This document shows, piece after piece, positions 1 through 7,221 of a DNA stretch of 26,930 nt (positions are counted from its first letter, which is position 1; each line of letters opens with the position of its first letter). The translations under genes were made by a program, and so were the position numbers. Origin of the DNA: a virus; the IMG/VR virus record IMGVR_UViG_3300031364_000012, positions 1 through 26,930 of that record; one strand, written 5' to 3'. The notes under the pieces are model-generated. The model had not been told where the DNA came from. It saw only the letters and a program-made list of their open reading frames with translations, and did not search any database.

Positions 1-54
1 GGGCGCATTGCGTCGGCTGGAAAGGAAGAGTCAAGCATATCAGGAATTTTCCAT

Positions 55-83
55 TTGACAATACGACCGGTGCATGGAATGAT
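55..83 (+). promoter_or_regulatory. Candidate sigma70 promoter for the late operon
   Basis: A perfect TTGACA -35 (55-60) is followed after exactly 17 nt by AATGAT (78-83; four of six matches to TATAAT). A TG one base upstream of the -10 (75-76) makes it an extended -10 promoter. It lies just ahead of the first gene of the plus-strand block. It would be recognised by host RNA polymerase, and the start site would be near 90. This is read by eye only. Confidence 0.45.
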
Positions 84-103
84 GGGATAAGCGCACCAGC
101 GCG

Positions 104-124
104 ATGGGCAACAGCCCATTTCTT
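104..124 (+). terminator. Short hairpin plus T/C-rich tail in the leader
   Basis: ATGGGC (104-109), loop AACA and GCCCAT (114-119) form a perfect 6-bp stem followed by TTCTT. It could end transcription from the left or act as a 5' UTR hairpin for the transcript from the 55-83 promoter. The T-run is poor, so termination would be weak. Confidence 0.3.
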
Positions 125-141
125 CTCGTTAGGAGGGAATC

Positions 142-879
142 ATGGCAGAGGATGAAAGCAGCTCGAGTTCGAGCGAATCGTTAGCCGGATACTCCGACTT
201 TGGTGGAGCATTCTCCGAAGGAGTGGCGTCGGATGCTATGGCTGCAGAGTCGGAAAGCGACTGGAGCCTTGATGATGCCGGGCCGGGTTATGGCTATGGA
301 AGTTCGTATGATCCCTATGGACCGATGGAAGTAACATCAGATTTTAACATGGACCCGTTTTCAAGCACAGATTTTGCAATTGATACCTCTGGTGTTACAA
401 CGCGGTCGCTTGCTGAACTTGAGACAGCTCGTGATGCAATGACTGCAAAGAGTGTTTGGAACACGTTCAAGACGGCAATTAAGACTTTTACAGTGGTAAC
501 CGGATTTACGTCTAACCCGGTAGCTGGAGGCCTTGCGGCTTTGGGCTACATGGGTTGGAAGTCTATGGGCGCGCCGAGTGGGAAGGACATGTTAAGCTCT
601 GTGGCTACAGGTAAAGCCGGAGAGGCGCTTAGCGCCGGGCTAAGCGGACCGTCTGCGCTGAGTAGCTCCTCTGGTTCCTCGAGCGCGCCCCCTGGCACCG
701 AAGGTTCCGATTCAACGCTTACGCAAACCTACGCCTCGGTTCTTGGTTTTAACAGCAAGTCTTTTGACTCGAAGATCGAGAATCCGGTGGAAGAGTACAA
801 GGACATCTTGAATGGCGAAGGTTCATTCTACGCGAGGATGCAAGCGTACTTCGCTAAACAGAAAGAAGAAATGGCTTAG
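142..879 (+). CDS. Unknown Ser/Gly-rich protein upstream of terminase
   Basis: I do not recognise a family. The 245 aa protein starts with an acidic, Ser-rich low-complexity stretch (residues 1-45, with a run of six serines). It continues with a Tyr/Gly/Pro-rich linker and a mildly hydrophobic patch around residues 115-140 (contains NPVAGGLAALGYMGW). A second Ser/Gly/Pro-rich linker is followed by a charged helical C-terminus ending KQKEEMA. The start has an excellent ribosome site (AGGAGGG). It lies 2 nt before the TerS gene, so it is probably co-expressed with packaging genes. Disordered ends around a hydrophobic core could suit a minor virion or ejected protein, but that is inference. Confidence 0.75.
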   Translation: MAEDESSSSSSESLAGYSDFGGAFSEGVASDAMAAESESDWSLDDAGPGYGYGSSYDPYGPMEVTSDFNMDPFSSTDFAIDTSGVTTRSLAELETARDAMTAKSVWNTFKTAIKTFTVVTGFTSNPVAGGLAALGYMGWKSMGAPSGKDMLSSVATGKAGEALSAGLSGPSALSSSSGSSSAPPGTEGSDSTLTQTYASVLGFNSKSFDSKIENPVEEYKDILNGEGSFYARMQAYFAKQKEEMA

Positions 880-881
880 TT

Positions 882-1397
882 ATGGGACGGTTTCAAGAGG
901 GAGAAGGCGGGACTGGGAAGACTCCAGGGATTCAATGCTTACGTCCTTGGCATATGAGTATTGCGCAGGCAGTAGCCCTTGGTAATGCTCGACCGAATGA
1001 GATTTGCGACCTCTATCATATGAGCCCGAGCCAAGTCTCGGCCATAATGGGAAGTCCTGCGTTTCAAGCAGAGGTGCAAAGGTTGCAAAGCGAACATGCA
1101 CTGGTTCAGCACGATATGGCTGCGGATATTCGGTTGATGGCAAAACGGGCGTTGGAGATTGTGGACGAGGATATGGATGTTAATCCTTCAGAGCCGGCGA
1201 ATCGCAAGCTCCGGCAGAACGCCGCGCTGGAAGTGCTTGGTATTGCAGGGATAAGGAAGGTTGGCGGAGCTGGAGGCCGGGTTAACTTTTTGCAATATAA
1301 TGACAACCGTTCGGTTTCGGCAGATGAGATGGACGAGGACGAGGTTAGGAACGAACTAATGGACTTGCTGAAGGGAAACGATGGTACCTATTCCTAA
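882..1397 (+). CDS. terS: Terminase small subunit (putative)
   Basis: This 171 aa protein directly precedes and overlaps by 17 nt the large terminase gene, the usual place for the small subunit that recognises phage DNA to start packaging. Residues about 27-58 (IAQAVALGNARPNEIC... MSPSQVSAIM) read as a helix-turn-helix with a following recognition helix. Residues 60-120 are helical and charged, as in the oligomerisation core of small terminases. The C-terminus (SADEMDEDEVRNELMDLL) is acidic and could be the TerL-contacting tail. The assignment rests on position plus the HTH-like pattern rather than close similarity. The start site has only a weak purine-rich ribosome site, so translation may be coupled to the upstream gene. 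Confidence 0.7.
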   Translation: MGRFQEGEGGTGKTPGIQCLRPWHMSIAQAVALGNARPNEICDLYHMSPSQVSAIMGSPAFQAEVQRLQSEHALVQHDMAADIRLMAKRALEIVDEDMDVNPSEPANRKLRQNAALEVLGIAGIRKVGGAGGRVNFLQYNDNRSVSADEMDEDEVRNELMDLLKGNDGTYS

Positions 1398-3312
1398 AGG
1401 ACTTGAGTTGAATTGGTCTGTTGAGACATTGGACAAGCTCTATGCCCATTGGCTTAGGTACGAAACGAGTTTGCTCTCGCCTTATCCGAAGTCTTACGAA
1501 GAGAACCTTCGTTGGCGCTTGGAGATTTTGCGCAAGGCGGAGGAGGATGTTGCGTTTCGCGAACGAGTTCGTGCGCTATTCTTCGAGGATATCCTTTTTG
1601 CGTTCAACGCTTTCTATTATACAAAGGATGTCCGGCGAAGGCCGAGACATGACCAGCCGTTTTGTACGTATTGGTATCAGGATTTGTCCATCCTAACTAC
1701 ACTTTGGCATATTACCGAGGGTAGGGATTTGGCTAAGGAAAAGTCTCGGGATATGGGCGCTTCTTGGGATGTTATTGGAACGATAGTTTGGTTGTGGCTT
1801 AGCCCTGAGGGCGGAGGTGACTTTCTTTTCGGTTCGAGGGTCGAGGATTATGTAGATAAGAAAGGCGACATGCGAACGCTTTTCGAGAAGGCAAGGTATC
1901 TTATTCGTAGGCTTCCTTGGTGGCTTTTGCCGAAGGGCTGGTCTAGCAAGTGTGATAATTTTATGAAGCTGGTTAATCCGGAAACTGGTTCTTCGATAAC
2001 TGGAGAATCGAATAACCCAAACTTCTCCACTGGTGGTAGGTATTTGGCAGCGTTTCTCGACGAGTTTGCAAAGTGGGAAGGAACGAGCGAAAGTGCTTGG
2101 ACAGCTGCGGCGGATGCTACGCCATGTCGGATTCCGATTTCCACGGCATTCGGCGCTCATGGCCAGTACTTCACCGTTGTAACTGATGGTAAGACGGATA
2201 AGATCACTATGCATTGGTCGTTGCATCCTAAGAAGGCCGAAGGTTTATATTGTATATTTCCAAAGCCCAAGGAGTTGGTGGAGAAGTTGGCTAAGGGTGT
2301 CTTCGAAGAGGTTAATTGGTTGAACTGGAAGGGTGAGGAAGCTTGGCTAAGGAGCCCATGGTATGATGCAGAATGCAAACGAAGGGGAGCCACAGAGATT
2401 GCGCAGGAGTTGGACATTGACTACATTGGTGCTGGACGGCCTGCTTTTGATGGGCGTGCTGGTCGTAGGGTTCTTGGTTTGCTGCGTAGTGATCGTAGGC
2501 CAATCGGGGCTTTTTATTTTGACGATGATGGATCAATGCATAGAACTGAGTTCGAAGGGCTGGAATCGTATGAAGGGATTCTTGTCATCTACGATGAACC
2601 GACACGTACTTCCGAAGAAGTGGTAGGTGTTGATGTTGTTGAAGGAAAGGAACATGGTGATTATGCTGTGATCAAGGGATTGAACCGCAGTACGAAGTCA
2701 TGTTCCTTTTCTTATTTCTCAAGGATCGACGAGGCGAATTTGGCGGGAATTATTATTTCGATTGAAGCTTGGTTGACTAAGGACAAGGCTTCTTGCGAAT
2801 TGGAACCAACGATAGCTATTGAGACGAACAGTCCCGGTCTGGCCACGTTCGATATTTGTGTGGAGCGCGGTATGACTAACCTTTTCCTTATGCCTAACTT
2901 CGACTCTTTGGCCCAAAAGGTAGTGCATACAAAGGGATGGAGGACTACGGGGTCTTCAAGGAAGAAGGTTGTTTCTGCGTTGAAGGCATGGCTGAGCGAA
3001 GGTGTGGGTTGGGTTGACCAGCGCTGTGCCGGAGAAATGACGTCGTTTGTCTACGTAACGCCAAACAAGCCACAGGCTGCTGCTGGGCGTAACGACGACG
3101 AGGTTATGGCATGGGGCATTGCCCTGGCGGTGGATGAGTTGCTTCCTGGCGGTGAATATGTTCCTCCGCAGGAGATGCGTCGGGATGGCTTGCCAGCGAA
3201 TATTTTCAACATTGAGGATTACAAGCAAGATCACGAACCGACAATCGAAGAGCGTTGTTTTGAAACGGCGCTGCGTAAGAGGAGATCCGGTTATGCCGAA
3301 GAAATTGCATGA
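1381..3312 (+). CDS. terL: Terminase large subunit (ATPase-nuclease)
   Basis: This is the packaging motor that translocates DNA into the prohead and cuts the concatemer. The N-terminal ATPase half carries a degenerate Walker A (KEKSRDMGASW, residues 119-129), typical of terminases that lack GKT. Its Walker B is AAFLDEFAKW, with D227 and the catalytic E228. The C-terminal RNase H-like nuclease has three acidic positions in the expected order: D418 (VGVDVVEGK), E481 (AIETNSPG) and D572/D573 (GRNDDEVMAW). At 643 aa it is at the long end but normal. It overlaps terS at the start, and the next small gene starts inside its last codons. A short AAGGGA ribosome site precedes the ATG. Confidence 0.93.
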   Translation: MVPIPKGLELNWSVETLDKLYAHWLRYETSLLSPYPKSYEENLRWRLEILRKAEEDVAFRERVRALFFEDILFAFNAFYYTKDVRRRPRHDQPFCTYWYQDLSILTTLWHITEGRDLAKEKSRDMGASWDVIGTIVWLWLSPEGGGDFLFGSRVEDYVDKKGDMRTLFEKARYLIRRLPWWLLPKGWSSKCDNFMKLVNPETGSSITGESNNPNFSTGGRYLAAFLDEFAKWEGTSESAWTAAADATPCRIPISTAFGAHGQYFTVVTDGKTDKITMHWSLHPKKAEGLYCIFPKPKELVEKLAKGVFEEVNWLNWKGEEAWLRSPWYDAECKRRGATEIAQELDIDYIGAGRPAFDGRAGRRVLGLLRSDRRPIGAFYFDDDGSMHRTEFEGLESYEGILVIYDEPTRTSEEVVGVDVVEGKEHGDYAVIKGLNRSTKSCSFSYFSRIDEANLAGIIISIEAWLTKDKASCELEPTIAIETNSPGLATFDICVERGMTNLFLMPNFDSLAQKVVHTKGWRTTGSSRKKVVSALKAWLSEGVGWVDQRCAGEMTSFVYVTPNKPQAAAGRNDDEVMAWGIALAVDELLPGGEYVPPQEMRRDGLPANIFNIEDYKQDHEPTIEERCFETALRKRRSGYAEEIA

Positions 3313-3424
3313 TAAGCTAAGGCGAACTGCGGAGAAGAAAGGCCTTACTGGAGATAGGAAGAATGCTTACATCTATGGCCCGTTGGGCAAGGTGCATAAG
3401 GGTAAGGGAGGTAAGAAGAAATGA
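3293..3424 (+). CDS. Small basic protein (43 aa), unknown
   Basis: This very small, Lys-rich protein starts inside the terL 3' end with a good ribosome site (AGGAG about 8 nt upstream). Its TGA overlaps the ATG of the next gene (ATGA), which argues that it is translated. The body MPKKLHDKLRRTAEKKGL is helical and basic, and the tail is Gly/Lys (KGKGGKKK). Short proteins with the pattern LHDKL...KKGLTG...AYIYG are familiar in phage late operons but have no assigned role that I know of. Nucleic acid binding is suggested only by charge. It resembles the 9494-9640 product in size and tail composition, though not clearly in sequence. Confidence 0.7.
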   Translation: MPKKLHDKLRRTAEKKGLTGDRKNAYIYGPLGKVHKGKGGKKK

Positions 3425-3924
3425 TTAAAGCTCGGAAGCTTCATTTAATGAAATGTGCGAGTTATGCTGTTGGTCTCTTGTTTTTGTGCTACGTGAGCTT
3501 GGCTTACGCGGCAGGAAGTGTGAAGTTGACTTCATTTGTCAGTGCCAAAGGTGTTGTGCAAGCAATTATCTGGGCCTGGACAAGTGACGGAAGTGGAGAT
3601 GTTAGTGGTAATGATACATTTACTGTTCAAGGAAATGTTAAGATTTATGGATTTGCCACCGATCCAGAAAGTGGGGTTAGCGCTGATTACGATATTGTTA
3701 TTCCTGCTTCTATTATTATTCCTACGGAGTCAGGGACGAGGACAATAGAGTGGGCAGATGTTCTGGGCGGAGATGGAGCGGATTGTTCGAATTCTACCGA
3801 TGGAACGGTTGCTGCACTTACCACTACATTCACCGTGGTGGATGGAACTACGTTGGATCTGGATATTTCGAACGCGGGTAATGCTACGAGTGGCACGTTT
3901 GTTCTTTTCTTCTCTGAGGAGTAG
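3421..3924 (+). CDS. Exported beta-rich protein, resembling phage minor structural proteins
   Basis: Residues 1-30 form a signal peptide: basic n-region (MIKARKLHLMK), hydrophobic h-region (SYAVGLLFLCYVSLAY) and an AYA-A signal peptidase I site after residue 30. The mature part (about 137 aa) is beta-rich. It follows the pattern of a phage protein family with a start like GSVKLTSF, an AWTSDGSGDVSGN segment, a DYDIVIP strand and a closing DLDISNAGNATSGTFVLFF. Those proteins are usually seen beside head genes and without export signals, so the signal peptide is unusual. The start chosen has a strong GGGAGG site and ATGA coupling. A second in-frame ATG (3448) lies inside the repeated palindrome (3440-3452) and has no ribosome site. 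Confidence 0.8.
   Translation: MIKARKLHLMKCASYAVGLLFLCYVSLAYAAGSVKLTSFVSAKGVVQAIIWAWTSDGSGDVSGNDTFTVQGNVKIYGFATDPESGVSADYDIVIPASIIIPTESGTRTIEWADVLGGDGADCSNSTDGTVAALTTTFTVVDGTTLDLDISNAGNATSGTFVLFFSEE
3440..3452 (+). repeat. Palindrome TTCATTWAATGAA, copy 1
   Basis: Perfect copy (centre T on the plus strand), 19 nt downstream of the start of the exported protein gene at 3421. It encodes part of LHLMK in the signal peptide n-region. The extended match AAGCTTCATTTAATGAAA (18 bp) is shared with copy 2 read on the other strand. Confidence 0.9.
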
Positions 3925-3940
3925 GGAGAAGGATCTTGTT

Positions 3941-3957
3941 GAGGCTTCGGCCTCTTT
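3941..3957 (+). terminator. UUCG hairpin with short T-run
   Basis: GAGGC-TTCG-GCCTC (3941-3954) is a perfect 5-bp stem closed by the very stable UUCG tetraloop, followed by TTT. It lies 16 nt after the stop of the exported protein gene and 2-5 nt before the Shine-Dalgarno of the next gene. It may be a weak terminator, an mRNA-stabilising 3' end or a processing barrier. Confidence 0.45.
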
Positions 3958-3970
3958 GGAGGGAGTGGAT

Positions 3971-4249
3971 ATGGTAAACAGTCTGCCGGTTGATAAGGGG
4001 ACTTTTATGACGGCTAACGAGGAAACGTATCGTGGATTGCAATATGATATGTTGGAGTTTTTGTGCAACAGGCAAGATGCGATACGCAACGAACTGCATG
4101 AGTGTGATAGTAAGTACGTTGGAAAGCAGTGGATTAAGGAGAGGAAGCTGCTGATCGTTGGCGTCTTGATCGGTTTTGGCGTGGTGTCCAAAGGCTCGTC
4201 GATGATGCTGTTTAAGTTGATTGAGTTTTTGCACCAAGCAATGTTGTAA
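3971..4249 (+). CDS. Small single-span membrane protein in the lysis region
   Basis: This 92 aa protein has a charged helical N-terminal half (ETYRGLQYDMLEFLCNRQDAIRNELHECDSK split by charges), a basic stop (KQWIKERK) and one hydrophobic segment around residues 58-82 (LLIVGVLIGFGVVSKG...). The arrangement of coiled N-terminus plus one C-terminal membrane helix, directly before a holin, recalls hemolysin XhlA-type or antiholin-type partners. There is no clear family match. The start is set by GGAGGG six nt before ATG 3971; longer in-frame upstream sequence lies inside the previous gene. The stop is 21 nt before the holin ATG. Confidence 0.72.
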   Translation: MVNSLPVDKGTFMTANEETYRGLQYDMLEFLCNRQDAIRNELHECDSKYVGKQWIKERKLLIVGVLIGFGVVSKGSSMMLFKLIEFLHQAML

Positions 4250-4270
4250 GGTTTGGGAAAGGAAAGTGGC

Positions 4271-4741
4271 ATGAGCTGGTGGAATACGTTAGTTGCTCCT
4301 GTGGCAGGTTTGTTCACCAAGGCGTTGGATATTGTCGATGATTTTGTTCCGGACAAGGATCTTGCGCTGAAGGTCAAGGCCGCGCTTTCGCAAAGGATTG
4401 CAGAGATTGCTCATGGTGAGTACGCTACGTTGGTTAAGACTCAGGGAGGAATTATTGTCGCTGAGGCGAAGGGAGATAGTTGGCTGCAAAGGAATTGGAG
4501 ACCGGTTATTATGATGATCTTTGGTACTATTGTAGCGAATAATTATATTGTTGCTCCTTATATTGAGTTGCTTTTCGGAGCGAAGTACAAGTTGGTGTTG
4601 GAGATTCCTGCAGATATGTGGGGATTGCTAAAGCTTGGGTTGTCTGGTTATGTAGTTGGCCGGTCACTGGAGAAGATTGCTGGGTCGGCTGGTGGAGCTA
4701 AGGGTATTCTTAGTAAGATTGTTGGTGGGAATGGAAGTTAA
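4271..4741 (+). CDS. Holin, three-TM / gene-transfer-agent type
   Basis: Holins permeabilise the inner membrane so that endolysin can reach the wall. This 156 aa protein has the hallmark block of the 3TM (GTA) holin family: SWLQRNWRPVIMM at residues 70-82, then NNYIVAPYIELLF, then an IPADMWGLLKLGLSGYVVGRSLEK block (112-135). N-terminal residues 30-68 are an amphipathic helical region (ALKVKAALSQRIAEIAHGEYATL). The start is the ATG after GGAAAGTGGC; an upstream in-frame TTG (4253) is less likely. Its neighbours are a small membrane protein and an exported protein, so this is a lysis-like cluster. No endolysin gene was found beside it. Confidence 0.85.
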   Translation: MSWWNTLVAPVAGLFTKALDIVDDFVPDKDLALKVKAALSQRIAEIAHGEYATLVKTQGGIIVAEAKGDSWLQRNWRPVIMMIFGTIVANNYIVAPYIELLFGAKYKLVLEIPADMWGLLKLGLSGYVVGRSLEKIAGSAGGAKGILSKIVGGNGS

Positions 4742-4744
4742 TCT

Positions 4745-4775
4745 GGCGGCCTGGCGACTTGCCGCCCTTTCTTGG
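4745..4775 (+). terminator. GC hairpin after the holin gene
   Basis: GGCGGC (4745-4750) pairs perfectly with GCCGCC (4761-4766) across a 10-nt loop, followed by CTTTCTT. It starts 4 nt after the holin stop and ends just before the next Shine-Dalgarno. The segment 4757-4783 closely resembles 10339-10366 (ACTTGCC...CTTGGAGGGAAAG), which is also a hairpin arm plus ribosome site. Weak terminator or leader structure. Confidence 0.5.
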
Positions 4776-4785
4776 AGGGAAAGTT

Positions 4786-5013
4786 ATGTTTAAGTCGGAA
4801 CGTGAGACGTACGAGTCGGTTATTGGTCATTTGAATGGGCATATTGATAGGTTGGAACGGACTATCGATACGCTTATGGTTGAGCGGATGCACTACTTGG
4901 GAGCTGGGCAAGTGCCGGCAAGGATCGAGGACGAAGTTGGGCCGACGGTTAGGGTTGATGTGCCGCTGAGCCCGGAGCCTGGTGAAATAGTGAGCGATAT
5001 TAACAGGGTGTAA
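4786..5013 (+). CDS. Small acidic protein before portal, unknown
   Basis: The 75 aa product is helical at first (RETYESVIGHLNGHIDRLER, residues 4-23), with leucines and charged residues in a coiled-coil pattern. It then has a Pro/Val-rich acidic tail (VDVPLSPEPGEIVSDINRV). The start is decided by CTTGGAGGGAAAG immediately upstream; an upstream in-frame TTG at 4759 falls inside a hairpin and is rejected. It ends 4 nt before the portal ATG, so it is co-translated with head genes. Small helical proteins here are common in podovirus-like operons, but no function is assigned. Confidence 0.7.
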   Translation: MFKSERETYESVIGHLNGHIDRLERTIDTLMVERMHYLGAGQVPARIEDEVGPTVRVDVPLSPEPGEIVSDINRV

Positions 5014-5017
5014 GCCA

Positions 5018-6919
5018 ATGGCGATACTAAGTATGAAAGGTAAACGGAAGACGAAGAATCCGATGGACTCCGTTTGGGGCGAAGTGAAGAACTATGTGGA
5101 CAGAGGGCTCGAGTTGCGAAGGCCTATGGAGAGACAGGCCATTGTGAATTTGGCCTTTTTGACTGGAAACCAACATACGTTCTTCAATGCTACTGCACAT
5201 ACGCTGCATCAGATTTTGTTCCCCGCTGGAACGAAAAAGGTGACGGATAATATCTTGTTGCCAAAGTGGGTTAGGGAGGTTTCGAATCTGATTAAGTCTC
5301 GGCCGAAGATAGCTGTTATTCCCAATTCGACTCAGGAGGAGGATATTCTTGCAGCGAAGATGGGAACTAAGATGGCCGAGTGGTACTATCGGGAAGTGTT
5401 GTTGAAGAGGAAGATTAGGAAGCTTGCTGCTTGGATCTATGCCACAGGTAATGCATTTTTGGATGATAGGTGGAATCCTAAGAAGGGACCTTGGGGAATT
5501 AATAAGGAAACTGGGCAGGTTGAATATGCTGGAGATGTGGATGCGGAAATTTGGAGCCCGTTTGAGGTAGTTGTTCCGGCTTCGTTTGGAGACGATGAGT
5601 TGCAAGATTTTCCTTGGATTGCTAAGATGAAGAGGAAGACGCTGGAGTATTTTGAAGAGAACTATGATAGGGGAGGCGAGGTTAGGGAAGAGCAAATTGG
5701 CTCTGGATATATTACGTTGGAGGCGCTGGTTTCGGGGCTGACTGGGGATCAGCATATTGGTCGCGCACCTTCTGCGTTTTTGATTCAATTCTACCAGAAG
5801 CCTTGTAAGAAGTTTCCTCGCGGTCGTGTGGTGCATATGGCTAATGGTGTTGTGCTGGAGAAGAATGATTATCCTTTTGTGGAATATTCGCTTGAGCATT
5901 TTAAGGATTTGGACTTCCCTGGACTGTTTTGGGGAGTTGCCAAGATGTCTCATGGTATTGGATTGCAGAGGAGCTGGAATAGAAACTTAACCTCGTTGGA
6001 GAATTTTAACTTTGTAGCTGGGAAGGCTAAGTTGCTCACGCCGAGGAAGAGTAATATTGAGGTTATGCCGGATGATGGGCATGGGGAACGATTGGCGTTC
6101 TCTCCGGTGCTTGGGCACGAACCTAAGTTTTTGGATCTCAAAAGCTTGCCTCCGACGATTGATAAATCGATGGACTGGACACAGTTTTCGCTGGAGAACT
6201 TATTCTCGCAACATGAGGTAAGTCGTGGGACGAATAGATCGGATATTCGATCTGGTGATATGGTTGGGATGCTGCTTGAGCAAGATGCTCATGGTGGTAT
6301 TCCTTCGCACTCGGTGTTTGAGGAGAGTTTGGAATCGCATTTGCGTAGGATCCTGCTTCGTATGCAGGCTGGGTATAAGACTGAGCGGTTGATGAAGCTG
6401 GGTGAGACAACGGATGATTTCGAAGCGTTTTATTTTAAGGGTGCAGACTTGCGCGGTAACCGCGATGTTAAGGTGGTTAAGTCATCGAGTTTGCCGGATT
6501 CGCCACTGGCCAGGAAGAAGGAAGTGTTGGATCGACATAGTAGGGGGTTGTATGGAAATCCACAAGACCCTGCAATAGCTCGTAAGGTGCTTCGGCTGAT
6601 CGAGGATAATATCGTAGATGATGTCTATTCGGTGAATAAGCAGGATGAGAATTTGCAGCGCTGGGAGAATGGGCTCATTATGAAGGGGCAACAGCCTATG
6701 GTAAATGACTATGATAATCATGGGATACATGTTGAGGAGATTGATCGGGTGAGAAAGTCGATTAGGTACCAGCAGATGCGATTTTCTGATCCTCAAACGT
6801 TTACCAAGATAGATATTGCGTTTTCACTCCACCGGCAAGAGCATGTGAGATTTTTGAATGAACAAATGATGAAACAAATGCAACTACAAGGAGGGTTGAA
6901 TGGTGAAGCAAGAGGATAA
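5018..6919 (+). CDS. Portal protein
   Basis: The portal is the dodecameric ring through which DNA enters and leaves the head. This 633 aa protein sits after the terminase and before scaffold and capsid genes, where a portal is expected. The N-terminal part (VKNYVDRGLELRRPMERQ ... NLAFLTGNQH) has the helical opening usual for podoviral portals. A TDNILLPKWVREVSNLIKSRPKI-like block (residues about 73-95) and an ATGNAFLDDRWNP motif (about 142-154) match the wing/stem core of this family. A GTNRSDIRSGDMVGMLLEQDA block follows near residue 400. The C-terminus is Gln/Met-rich (NEQMMKQMQLQGG) and helical. The ribosome site is weak (GGGTG), suggesting coupling to the gene 4 nt upstream. Confidence 0.88.
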   Translation: MAILSMKGKRKTKNPMDSVWGEVKNYVDRGLELRRPMERQAIVNLAFLTGNQHTFFNATAHTLHQILFPAGTKKVTDNILLPKWVREVSNLIKSRPKIAVIPNSTQEEDILAAKMGTKMAEWYYREVLLKRKIRKLAAWIYATGNAFLDDRWNPKKGPWGINKETGQVEYAGDVDAEIWSPFEVVVPASFGDDELQDFPWIAKMKRKTLEYFEENYDRGGEVREEQIGSGYITLEALVSGLTGDQHIGRAPSAFLIQFYQKPCKKFPRGRVVHMANGVVLEKNDYPFVEYSLEHFKDLDFPGLFWGVAKMSHGIGLQRSWNRNLTSLENFNFVAGKAKLLTPRKSNIEVMPDDGHGERLAFSPVLGHEPKFLDLKSLPPTIDKSMDWTQFSLENLFSQHEVSRGTNRSDIRSGDMVGMLLEQDAHGGIPSHSVFEESLESHLRRILLRMQAGYKTERLMKLGETTDDFEAFYFKGADLRGNRDVKVVKSSSLPDSPLARKKEVLDRHSRGLYGNPQDPAIARKVLRLIEDNIVDDVYSVNKQDENLQRWENGLIMKGQQPMVNDYDNHGIHVEEIDRVRKSIRYQQMRFSDPQTFTKIDIAFSLHRQEHVRFLNEQMMKQMQLQGGLNGEARG

Positions 6920-7211
6920 GAGGTCGACCCCGTCGGCTGGGCCAAAGGCAAAGCTACCAGAGGTAGCGAAGCGTCCGACTTTGGTCGAGATTGCCGGAAA
7001 ATGGAATGAGATTATTGACAAGGTCGATGAGGTTAGGGCTCTGTGGGCAGATTACACTGAACTCTATGCAGGGAATAGGGACATTGTTGATCAATCTTGT
7101 AGTCCGATTTTTCAGCAGATTGTGCATAGGCAAACGAACTTTTCCTTCTTTCTCGAGTACCTTGAACGGTACGTGAGAGGAGGGTTTGAACAACTAAAGA
7201 TAAAGGAATAG
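6900..7211 (+). CDS. Small protein between portal and scaffold, unknown
   Basis: This 103 aa protein starts 20 nt inside the portal gene, with AAGGAGGG just upstream. It has a Lys/Pro-rich head (KRSTPSAGPKAKLPEVAKRP), then helices with aromatic residues (WNEIIDKVDEVRALWADYTELY) and a C-terminal helix ending FEQLKIKE. Position and size suggest a head-assembly accessory protein, but I see no family signature. It ends 10 nt before the scaffold gene, which has its own strong ribosome site. Confidence 0.72.
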   Translation: MVKQEDKRSTPSAGPKAKLPEVAKRPTLVEIAGKWNEIIDKVDEVRALWADYTELYAGNRDIVDQSCSPIFQQIVHRQTNFSFFLEYLERYVRGGFEQLKIKE

Positions 7212-7221
7212 GAGGGTTACA

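Larger units (their letters stand above)
1..141 (+). other. Leader region before the late operon
   Basis: No complete gene fits here. All three forward frames are open from the left edge but end at stops near 58, 90 and 155. Any of them could be the tail of an upstream gene, and none has a recognisable product. The stretch holds a sigma70-like promoter (55-83), a short hairpin followed by pyrimidines (104-124) and a strong Shine-Dalgarno (AGGAGGG) seven or so bases before the first ATG. I read it as the control region of the plus-strand operon. Confidence 0.5.

Noticed and set aside
1-155. Open frame at the left edge as a partial gene
   Set aside because: Three frames are open for short distances and none shows a recognisable motif; promoter and leader elements explain the region better.
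1735-1767. Missing GKT in the terminase Walker A as a sign of inactivity
   Set aside because: Large terminases commonly carry degenerate Walker A motifs, and the Walker B and nuclease residues are intact.
3448-3924. ATG inside palindrome copy 1 as the true start of the exported protein
   Set aside because: It gives a neat signal peptide, but there is no Shine-Dalgarno before it, whereas ATG 3421 has GGGAGG and ATGA coupling.
5027-5953. 308-codon reverse open frame under the portal gene
   Set aside because: Composition is typical of an antisense shadow (rich in Leu, Arg, Ser, Pro, His), with no ribosome site and complete overlap with a well-supported gene.
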